A DNA stretch of 20,595 bases, from the NCBI GenBank assembly GCA_934454435.1, contig CAKSGA010000038.1:1-20595 (forward strand). The letters run 5' to 3'. The notes under the pieces are model-generated. The model ran no database searches and was not told where the DNA came from. It was given only the letters and a program-made list of their open reading frames with translations. Both the position numbers and the translations under genes were made by a program. The DNA is from an uncultured Oscillospiraceae bacterium (GTDB taxonomy: Bacteria > Bacillota > Clostridia > Oscillospirales > Ruminococcaceae). Numbering within the stretch: the first letter of the stretch is position 1; each line of letters starts with the position of its first letter. Positions 1-5,691 of this stretch are shown here, one piece after another.

Positions 1-293
1 GCTTCACAGCATGTAAGGCGTTCGGACGTGGAGAAATGTCCCCACAGGTAGGACAGCTCACCCTGCGAGGGGCGTACTCCGGAATGCTCCGACCCCGGAG
101 GGAGAAGCAGCCATTCGCCGCCGTTTACGCTGTATTCCTGCCCGCTGACTTCTATTTCAAGAGTTCCGGCAAGTACATATATGAGCACCCAGCATTCCAT
201 CGTCCGGCGCTGGTGGAGAAACCCTCCGCCGCTGGTGAGGTCGCCGCCGTTATAGAAGCGCAGCTCCGGTATTTTTTCAGAACAGTAATACAT
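1..293 (-). CDS. AraC-family transcriptional regulator, N-terminal part (cut by window edge)
   Basis: The reverse strand has an open frame from ATG at 293 to the window edge, giving 97 residues with no stop. The protein reads as the N-terminal cupin-like sensor domain of an AraC regulator: an HQRR segment near residue 28, a VLAGTLEIEV strand pair near 40-49, then WLLLPPGSEHSGVRP near 61-75 and YLWGHFS near 82-88. The 'LLPPG.EH' plus 'W.HF' pattern is typical of AraC proteins that bind a small ligand. The helix-turn-helix half lies outside the window. ATG 293 is chosen because GGGGTGAT lies just upstream with the GGGG seven bases from the start; an in-frame stop occurs at 314-312. The target and ligand cannot be told from this fragment. 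A dedicated promoter sits directly upstream. Confidence 0.82.
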   Translation of the reverse strand, partial: MYYCSEKIPELRFYNGGDLTSGGGFLHQRRTMECWVLIYVLAGTLEIEVSGQEYSVNGGEWLLLPPGSEHSGVRPSQGELSYLWGHFSTSERLTCCE

Positions 294-310
294 CACATCA
301 CCCCATGATA

Positions 311-340
311 ATTATACTATATTACCGGCAGAAAAGTCAA
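311..340 (-). promoter_or_regulatory. Predicted sigma-A promoter of the AraC-family gene
   Basis: On the minus strand, TTGACT (340-335) and TATAAT (316-311) are separated by 18 bases. Transcription would start near 304, only about ten bases before the ATG at 293. The leader would barely contain the Shine-Dalgarno sequence. The promoter begins directly after the T-run of the upstream DUF378 terminator. The -10 box overlaps the 10-mer TGATAATTAT (306-315, plus strand), which also occurs upstream of the flavodiiron gene. Confidence 0.6.
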
Positions 341-341
341 C

Positions 342-379
342 AAAAAAACAGGGACTGACGAATGCTCAACAATCCCTGT
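342..379 (-). terminator. Rho-independent terminator of the DUF378 gene
   Basis: Read on the minus strand, ACAGGGA (379-373) and TCCCTGT (354-348) form a 7-bp stem with an 18-base loop, followed by a run of T (347-342). It lies 19 bases after the DUF378 stop codon. There is no T-run on the plus-strand side, so it works in one direction only. Confidence 0.75.
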
Positions 380-397
380 ATAAATCAATTAACGGAA

Positions 398-607
398 TTA
401 TGCTGCGCTTTCCGAGGTGTTGTTCCGGAAAAGCAGCGAAATGCACCATGCCGCTGACAGCGCAACGATGATATAGACGATACGGCTGAGTACTGCGCCC
501 TGTCCGCCGAACAGCCATGCTACGAGGTCAAAGCTGAATATTCCTACCAGACCCCAGTTAAGACCGCCGATGATCAGCAGAATAAGTGCGAGCTTGTCTA
601 TCCACAT
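398..607 (-). CDS. DUF378 family small membrane protein
   Basis: This is a 69-residue protein with two predicted membrane helices, roughly residues 5-32 and 40-60, and a short polar tail. The conserved GGLNWGLVG segment (14-22), followed by FDLVAWLFG, is the hallmark of the DUF378 (YuzA-like) family, whose function is unknown. A longer frame extends upstream to 712, but ATG at 607 is preferred because AAAGGTGGGA sits at the right distance, and the upstream part (rich in K, R and I) does not resemble the family. It is single-cistron: a terminator follows at once. It is divergent from the response regulator gene. No good -35/-10 pair was found for it. The leader holds a small dyad, GCGGA-ATA-TCCGC (637-649), of unknown meaning. 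Confidence 0.85.
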   Translation of the reverse strand: MWIDKLALILLIIGGLNWGLVGIFSFDLVAWLFGGQGAVLSRIVYIIVALSAAWCISLLFRNNTSESAA

Positions 608-701
608 ATTTAGTCCCACCTTTCTGAATTTGTGCTGCGGAATATCCGCTTCTATGATTATGCGTTTTTTTGACCTGAATATGTATATAATGCAAATCTT
701 C

Positions 702-730
702 TTTACAAGCATGCTTTTTTGTGGTAAAAT
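702..730 (+). promoter_or_regulatory. Predicted sigma-A promoter of the LytTR regulator/histidine kinase operon
   Basis: TTTACA (702-707) and TAAAAT (725-730) are 17 bases apart, and the gene starts at 758. A 10-bp palindrome AAGCATGCTT (707-716) fills much of the spacer, and the -10 box sits inside a larger inverted repeat (713-744). Both dyads could hold a regulator. Confidence 0.65.
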
Positions 731-744
731 ATAAACAAAAAAGC
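713..744. repeat. 10-bp perfect inverted repeat flanking the -10 box
   Basis: GCTTTTTTGT (713-722) and ACAAAAAAGC (735-744) are exact reverse complements with a 12-base spacer that contains the TAAAAT -10 box. Only the right arm would be in the transcript, so this is more likely a DNA operator than an RNA hairpin. Some of the symmetry comes from A/T runs, which lowers confidence. Confidence 0.45.
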
Positions 745-757
745 CGGAGGAAAGACG

Positions 758-1471
758 ATGCTGATATATATCTGTGACGACTCAAAGGCGGACCAGCTGC
801 GCCTGGTACGTAACATAAACAACTTCGCAAAGGAAACTCATGCGGCAGTGACTATCAAGATGTTCGACAGCGCTGATTCCATGCTGTCCTGCTATAAAAG
901 CAGCCCTGACAAGCCCGCACTGATCTTCCTGGATATCTATATGGACGGCACGAACGGAATGGACGCCGCCCATGAACTGGCTGACCTTGGAATGGAGAAC
1001 GGCCTTGTGTTCACCACTTCGTCTGAGGAGCATGCGCTCCAGGCGTTCAGCGTCGGGGCTGAAGGCTATCTGCACAAGCCTTTCACACATGAGGAGTTCG
1101 ACCGGGCAATGAAGAGGTTCCGGCAGCTTTTTGCAGACTCACGCAAATACGTCACGGCCCAGTTCAACCGTGAGGAAACAAGGATATATCTCAGCAGCAT
1201 CTATTTTGCCGAATCGGAGGGACATTCCACTATGTTCATTACGGAGAGCGGCCCTGTGAGGTCGTCGGCTCCGCTGGGAAACTATATTCAGGACTTTGAG
1301 GGCTTCCCGGAGTTCCTCGCCTGCGGAAGAAGCTACATCGTAAATCTCAATGCCGTTGAGCGCTTCGACCAGGATACAGGCGAGCTTGTGTTTCCGGACG
1401 GCAGCCGGGTCGGCGTCCCGGTAAGGCTCCGCCGTGAGCTGCGCATGAAGCTCCGCAGCAAGGAGGTCTGA
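758..1471 (+). CDS. LytTR-family response regulator
   Basis: This 237-residue protein has a receiver domain (about 1-122) and a LytTR DNA-binding domain (about 134-235). In the receiver, the acidic pair is D7/D8, the phospho-acceptor is D59 (IFLDIYMDG), the switch threonine lies in FTTSSEE (85-91), and the conserved lysine is K107 in HKPF. The second half has the LytTR pattern: IYFAESEGHS near 148-157, GRSYIVNLNAV near 190-200 and a VPVRLRREL end. LytTR proteins bind DNA as activators, often at imperfect direct repeats. ATG 758 has GGAGG seven bases upstream. The histidine kinase gene starts two bases after the stop, so the two are co-transcribed and probably form a cognate pair. The target genes are not evident from the window. 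Confidence 0.92.
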   Translation: MLIYICDDSKADQLRLVRNINNFAKETHAAVTIKMFDSADSMLSCYKSSPDKPALIFLDIYMDGTNGMDAAHELADLGMENGLVFTTSSEEHALQAFSVGAEGYLHKPFTHEEFDRAMKRFRQLFADSRKYVTAQFNREETRIYLSSIYFAESEGHSTMFITESGPVRSSAPLGNYIQDFEGFPEFLACGRSYIVNLNAVERFDQDTGELVFPDGSRVGVPVRLRRELRMKLRSKEV

Positions 1472-1472
1472 A

Positions 1473-3983
1473 ATGTACGCTGTTTTCTGCGGAGTCCATC
1501 TGGTTGTGCTTGCCGGAGTTGCTGCACTGCTGCTGCTTTGTATACGAAAGGTTTCCTCGCCGGCGAAGCTTTCTTTTATGATGACCTGCTTCTCGCTGTT
1601 CATTCTCATACTCGGAATGTACCTTGAGATGGTGAGCTCTGAAACCACGATCGAAGCTATAATGGCGCTTAAAATTCAATATGTGGGAATGTACCCGTTT
1701 GCGCTGTCGCTGCTGTATTTCACTTCCAGCATGGGCGGCTTCAAAGTGCCGGACTGGCTGTGGCTGTGCTATGCGGTGGTGGATATGTCCTGCTTCATTG
1801 CGATAATGACCACCGGCACTACTCAGGAAACGGATCATCATCTGTTCTATTCCTCAATGGCTATGGAGTCGGACGGCATTTATTCAAGGATAGTTGTGGG
1901 GAAGGGTCCTTTCTGGTTCATCACATATGGCATGACCCTTTTCACGTTAATATACATTATAGTGCAGCTTCTTATCTCAATGAAGAAAAGCGGCAACTCC
2001 ATACAGAAGCGCCGTATCGTTCTGATCCTTGCGGGTATCGGCGCTATGCTGGCTGAGCTTTCCCTGAAATGGGTTGGCTTTTTCGGGAGCTATAACCCGT
2101 TCGCTTTTGCGGCGTTTATTCTCATGGTGTGCATGTATTTGTCGCTTATCCGGTACGGGTTCTTCTATTCAGTGACTTCTGCCCCGGCAAATCTCCTTGA
2201 CAGCGGCGACGAGGGTGCAGTCATGCTGGACGAACATGGCTCGCTTATTTACATGAACGCCATCGCCAAGCGTATTTTGCCTGATCTGTCCGGAATGAAA
2301 AATCCGGCGGAGCACCAAGTCATACGTGAAGCCATGTCCGGCAGCGGAGGCAGTGTTACCATAGACGGCAGCGTCTACGAGATACGCTCGGAGCGCATAC
2401 AGGAATTCAGCTCTCCCTGTGGGTGGGTGATCTGGCTCATCAACATGACGAAATACCAGCAGCGGCTCAATGAGATAAACGCAGCCAACACTGCAAAGTC
2501 GGAATTCCTTGCGAGAATGAGCCACGAGATACGCACGCCGATCAACACGATACTGGGTCTTAATGAGATGGTCATGCGGACCTCACACGACAAGGACGTG
2601 CTGGAATACTCCGCAGACATAGCGGACGCAGGAGATACCCTGCTGACGCTGATAAATGACATTCTGGACATTTCCCGTGCGGAGTCCGGAAAGCTGGTCA
2701 TCGAGCATGAGGTGTATAACATCATGGAGCTCCTGCGGGATATCCGCCTGCTGACGGTGCAGAAAGCGGATGAGCGGGGGCTGGAGCTGGAATTCACCAC
2801 GAACCCGAACCTGCCCAGGAAACTTATAGGCGACCCGGCACGCATAAAGCAGATGGCCGTAAATCTGCTTATCAACGCCGTAAAATACACCCGTGAGGGT
2901 CATGTGGGTCTTTATGCGGAGATGGACGGCGGCGATCTTGTCATTGCGGTTTCTGATACCGGTGTTGGTATAAAGGAGGAAGAGCTCCCGCTGATATTCA
3001 ACACCTTTGAGAGAATAGGTGCAAAGGGTGATGGCACTGGTCTTGGGCTCACCATTACCAAGAATATCGCAGAGGCGATGGGCGGCACGATAACCGCAGA
3101 AAGCATATACGGCAGGGGCAGCGTTTTCACTGTCAGGATCCCGCAGAAGATCGCTGATGACAGTCCGGCGGGGGCGTTCATGCCGGCGCCGTTAAGAAAC
3201 AATATCAGGCGCTCCACGGCCTGCTTCGAGTGCCCGGAGCTCAGTATTCTTGCGGTGGACGACAATCGCTATAACCGTATCGTCCTTGAAAAGCTGCTGC
3301 AGCGCACCAGGGCGAAAGTCACAACGGCGGAGAGCGGCGCAGAGATGCTGGAGCTCGCACGGCGTCAGCGGTTCGACATTCTTCTGCTTGACGCAATGAT
3401 GCCGGATATGGACGGCGTGGAAACTCTGCGGAAACTGCGCTCCGATCCGGAGAGCAAATGCCGTGATATTCCCGCAGCGGTGCTGACGGCTGACGCAGTT
3501 CTGGGAGCCAGGGACAGATACCTGAGCGATGGCTTTGACGCCTATCTCCCCAAGCCGATAGTCCCGGAGCAGCTTGAAGAGCTGATAATGGAGCTCAGCG
3601 GAAGGGGACCTGCTGAGAGTGAGGCCGCCAATGAAGCCACGGCAGAGAATGCTGGCGCAGCGCTGATAGACCGCCGGAAGGGTCTGCAATACTCCGACAA
3701 CGACCCTGAATTCTATCATGAGCTGCTGGTAATGTTCACCGAGGAAGTCCCCAGGGCGCTGGAGAGGCTTTCTGCTGCGCTTTCGGAGGGCAACACGGCG
3801 CTTTACACCACCCTTGTCCACGGGCTGAAGAACAACGCTCGTGGAATAGGCGCAGACAAGGCTGCGGATATCTGCTACCTCGCAGAGCAGACCGCCCGTT
3901 CCGGGGATATAGAAAAGCTCCGGGAGCTCCACGGAAAGGTCAGCGAGGAAGTACGTGCAGCGGCTGAGGAGGCTGCGGACTGA
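1473..3983 (+). CDS. Hybrid sensor histidine kinase with receiver and HPt domains
   Basis: This 836-residue membrane kinase has, in order: seven hydrophobic segments (about 5-24, 34-52, 68-86, 94-112, 146-169, 180-201, 206-227), resembling the 7TM sensor region of histidine kinases; a weak PAS-like domain (about 240-330); a HisKA dimerisation domain with H351 in MSHEIRTPIN; an ATPase domain with N468 (N box), DTGVGI (495-500) and GTGLGL (521-526); a receiver (about 589-705) with D640 in LLLDAMMPDMDG and K694 in LPKP; and a C-terminal HPt domain with H783 in VHGLKNNARGIGA. All key residues are present, so an internal His-Asp-His relay is expected, ending on the neighbouring LytTR regulator. 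The start is set by AGGAGG (1461-1466) inside the end of the preceding gene. The signal is unknown. Confidence 0.93.
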   Translation: MYAVFCGVHLVVLAGVAALLLLCIRKVSSPAKLSFMMTCFSLFILILGMYLEMVSSETTIEAIMALKIQYVGMYPFALSLLYFTSSMGGFKVPDWLWLCYAVVDMSCFIAIMTTGTTQETDHHLFYSSMAMESDGIYSRIVVGKGPFWFITYGMTLFTLIYIIVQLLISMKKSGNSIQKRRIVLILAGIGAMLAELSLKWVGFFGSYNPFAFAAFILMVCMYLSLIRYGFFYSVTSAPANLLDSGDEGAVMLDEHGSLIYMNAIAKRILPDLSGMKNPAEHQVIREAMSGSGGSVTIDGSVYEIRSERIQEFSSPCGWVIWLINMTKYQQRLNEINAANTAKSEFLARMSHEIRTPINTILGLNEMVMRTSHDKDVLEYSADIADAGDTLLTLINDILDISRAESGKLVIEHEVYNIMELLRDIRLLTVQKADERGLELEFTTNPNLPRKLIGDPARIKQMAVNLLINAVKYTREGHVGLYAEMDGGDLVIAVSDTGVGIKEEELPLIFNTFERIGAKGDGTGLGLTITKNIAEAMGGTITAESIYGRGSVFTVRIPQKIADDSPAGAFMPAPLRNNIRRSTACFECPELSILAVDDNRYNRIVLEKLLQRTRAKVTTAESGAEMLELARRQRFDILLLDAMMPDMDGVETLRKLRSDPESKCRDIPAAVLTADAVLGARDRYLSDGFDAYLPKPIVPEQLEELIMELSGRGPAESEAANEATAENAGAALIDRRKGLQYSDNDPEFYHELLVMFTEEVPRALERLSAALSEGNTALYTTLVHGLKNNARGIGADKAADICYLAEQTARSGDIEKLRELHGKVSEEVRAAAEEAAD

Positions 3984-4028
3984 CGCCTGCGTGATGGTTG
4001 CGATGGCAGGGGCGGATCCTATATCACC

Positions 4029-4044
4029 CGTCAATTCGTTGACG
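4029..4044. repeat. Small hairpin, 6-bp stem with TTCG loop
   Basis: CGTCAA-TTCG-TTGACG lies about 45 bases after the histidine kinase stop and before the bidirectional terminator. It may stabilise the 3' end of the mRNA. It is short, so chance is possible. Confidence 0.4.
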
Positions 4045-4080
4045 TCTGAAATGGGCGAATGTGGGTGGTACATAAAAACA

Positions 4081-4110
4081 AATGGGCTGCATTTTGTGCA
4101 GCCCATTCTT
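4081..4110. terminator. Bidirectional terminator between convergent genes
   Basis: AATGGGCTGCA (4081-4091) and TGCAGCCCATT (4097-4107) form an 11-bp perfect stem with loop TTTTG. TTCTTTAT follows on the plus strand, and TTTGTTTTTAT follows on the minus strand. It therefore serves both the kinase operon and the flavodiiron gene, whose stop codon is at 4118. Confidence 0.88.
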
Positions 4111-4117
4111 TATGATA

Positions 4118-5266
4118 TCAGCCGAGTTCATCAGCGAGGGCGTTTATCTGAGCCTCGCTGTCTGCGTTGAGCGCTGAGCGTACTGTTACCGTGGTGTCGG
4201 CAAAGGTGATGTCCTTGCTCTTCTCGAACATTCCCTTCATTACCTTAGCGGCAAGGGGAGCCCAGGAGCCGTTCTCTATAAACGCAAGGCGGCGGTTCTG
4301 GTAATTCCTTTCGGTCAGACCCCCGATGAAAGTCCGCATGAACGGGAACACGTCCGCATTGTAAGTCGGGGAGGCAAGCACCAGCCTGTCATAGCGGAAT
4401 GCGTCCTCGATACATTCTGCCATGTCGTCCCGGGCGAGGTCATGCACAACTACCTTGACGCCCTTTGCGGCGAGCTTTGAAGCGAGCAGGTCGGCGGCTT
4501 TCATCGTGTTGCCGTAAACGCTTGCCGCTGCGATAACCACTCCCTCGCTCTCTGCACGGTAGGAGGACCAGGTGTCGTACTGGCCGATATAATGTCCGAG
4601 GTCCTCAGAAAGAACCGGACCGTGCAGAGGACAGATGATTGCTATGTCCAGCGCAGCCGCCTTTTTCAGCACCGCCTGCACCTGCGCACCGTACTTCCCG
4701 ACTATACCGAAATAGTAGCGGCGTGCCTCGCAGTCCCAGTCCTCTTCAACGTCCAGTGCGCCGAACTTTCCGAAGCCATCAGCGGAGAAAAGTGCCTTGT
4801 CGGCGCTGTCGTAGCTCATTACGACCTCCGGCCAGTGGACCATGGGGGCTGCAATAAAGGTCAGGGTGTGCTTTCCGAGTTCAAGGACGCTCTTCTCAGC
4901 AACTACCACCTGGCGGTCAGAATAGTCATTGCCGAAAAACTGCTTCATCATCACGAATGCCTGCTTTGAAGCCACGATCTTCGCTTCGGGGTACTTTTCC
5001 GCAAATGCTGCGATGTTCGCCGAGTGGTCAGGCTCCATGTGGTGTACTACCAGGTAATCCGGTGACTTCCCGGAAAGCTCTCTTTCGAGGTTGCCCAGCC
5101 ATTCACCGCAGAATGCTCCGTCAACGGTGTCCATGACGGCGGTCTTTTCGTCCATGATTATATAGGAGTTGTACGCCATTCCGCTGGGAACCACATACTG
5201 ACCCTCGAAAAGATCTATGTCGTGGTCGTTTACTCCGATGTATCTGATGTCCTGTGTGATATTCAT
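4118..5266 (-). CDS. fprA: FprA-family A-type flavoprotein (flavodiiron protein)
   Basis: This 382-residue cytoplasmic enzyme reduces O2 to water and/or NO to N2O with electrons from rubredoxin or a similar donor. The N-terminal metallo-beta-lactamase-like domain (about 1-240) carries the full diiron ligand set: H76-x-E78-x-D80 with H81 (HHMEPDHS), H144 (PMVHWPE), D163 (FSADGFG) and H215 (CPLHGPV). The C-terminal flavodoxin-like FMN domain starts near residue 243, with a phosphate loop at SVYGNT (249-254) and SPTYNADVFP near 299-308. The length matches the minimal two-domain class; no rubredoxin or reductase domain is fused. The start has TAGGAGGAAT just upstream and a perfect consensus promoter. 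It is divergent from feoAB. Whether O2 or NO is the main substrate cannot be read from sequence. Confidence 0.93.
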   Translation of the reverse strand: MNITQDIRYIGVNDHDIDLFEGQYVVPSGMAYNSYIIMDEKTAVMDTVDGAFCGEWLGNLERELSGKSPDYLVVHHMEPDHSANIAAFAEKYPEAKIVASKQAFVMMKQFFGNDYSDRQVVVAEKSVLELGKHTLTFIAAPMVHWPEVVMSYDSADKALFSADGFGKFGALDVEEDWDCEARRYYFGIVGKYGAQVQAVLKKAAALDIAIICPLHGPVLSEDLGHYIGQYDTWSSYRAESEGVVIAAASVYGNTMKAADLLASKLAAKGVKVVVHDLARDDMAECIEDAFRYDRLVLASPTYNADVFPFMRTFIGGLTERNYQNRRLAFIENGSWAPLAAKVMKGMFEKSKDITFADTTVTVRSALNADSEAQINALADELG

Positions 5267-5284
5267 TTTTATTCCTCCTAAAAA

Positions 5285-5299
5285 TGATAATTATTTCTG
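5285..5299. promoter_or_regulatory. Possible Fur/PerR-like site upstream of the flavodiiron gene
   Basis: TGATAATTATTTCTG has one perfect half-site (TGATAAT) of the TGATAAT-N-ATTATCA Fur-type box and a degenerate second half. It lies between the predicted transcription start (about 5306, minus strand) and the RBS. The 10-mer TGATAATTAT recurs at 306-315 before the AraC gene. The region is AT-rich, so chance is a serious alternative. Confidence 0.3.
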
Positions 5300-5312
5300 A
5301 TTTGCTGAATTC

Positions 5313-5341
5313 ATTATACAACAGAAAAACTCATTTGTCAA
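5313..5341 (-). promoter_or_regulatory. Consensus sigma-A promoter of the flavodiiron gene
   Basis: On the minus strand, TTGACA (5341-5336) and TATAAT (5318-5313) are both perfect and 17 bases apart. The start near 5306 gives a leader of about 40 bases. A perfect match implies high basal strength, with control likely by repression. Confidence 0.88.
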
Positions 5342-5363
5342 TAGGTTTGCCGGAAAATGTTGG

Positions 5364-5393
5364 GTGACTTAGTTCAAGCCTGCTTCATATAAT
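5364..5393 (+). promoter_or_regulatory. Predicted promoter of feoAB
   Basis: A perfect TATAAT (5388-5393) has a weaker -35, GTGACT (5364-5369), 18 bases upstream. Transcription would start near 5400. The leader opens with a small hairpin, CGGGC (5402-5406) and GCCCG (5414-5418). The ATG at 5392 overlaps the -10 box, which argues against it as the feoA start. Confidence 0.55.
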
Positions 5394-5442
5394 GTACAGA
5401 ACGGGCGAATGCTGCCCGGAATACATGCGAGGGGGAGTTTCA

Positions 5443-5691
5443 ATGGATCGCTGTCTTAACGAGATAAGACCCGGCGGGATAGCTGTCGTGAAGTCGCTGA
5501 ATGCGCATGGGAGCATGCGCCGCCGGCTTCTGGATATAGGTCTGGTGGGAGGAACTGAGGTGGAGTGCGTGGGGGTGAGTCCGATGGGGGACCCCTCGGC
5601 GTACCTGATACGTGGGGCGGTCATTGCGATACGCTCAGCGGACAGCCGAAACGTCATAGTTCAGGAGGGGCGCAATGGGTCTGACAAGTAA
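5443..5691 (+). CDS. feoA: Ferrous iron transport protein A
   Basis: This 82-residue protein has an SH3-like FeoA domain. The visible pattern is LNEIRPGGIAVVKSL near 5-19, MRRRLLDIGLVGGTEVECV near 25-43, and a C-terminal VIAIRSADSRNVIV strand set. FeoA is a small cytoplasmic partner of the FeoB iron transporter. A longer frame from ATG 5392 is open, but ATG 5443 is chosen: GAGGGGGAG lies about seven bases upstream, the family starts here, and 5392 falls in the predicted -10 box. Its last 17 bases overlap feoB, which indicates translational coupling. Confidence 0.9.
   Translation: MDRCLNEIRPGGIAVVKSLNAHGSMRRRLLDIGLVGGTEVECVGVSPMGDPSAYLIRGAVIAIRSADSRNVIVQEGRNGSDK

Noticed and set aside
36..308. 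Plus-strand ORF of 90 codons at the left edge
   Set aside because: It is antisense to the AraC-family frame, which shows clear family motifs, and has no recognisable protein pattern or good RBS.
3192..4106. Minus-strand ORF of 304 codons over the kinase REC and HPt region
   Set aside because: The plus strand encodes intact REC and HPt domains, and the reverse frame would start inside the bidirectional terminator.
5392..5442. Longer N-terminus for FeoA from ATG 5392
   Set aside because: This ATG overlaps the predicted -10 box, has no RBS, and the extra residues are absent from the family.
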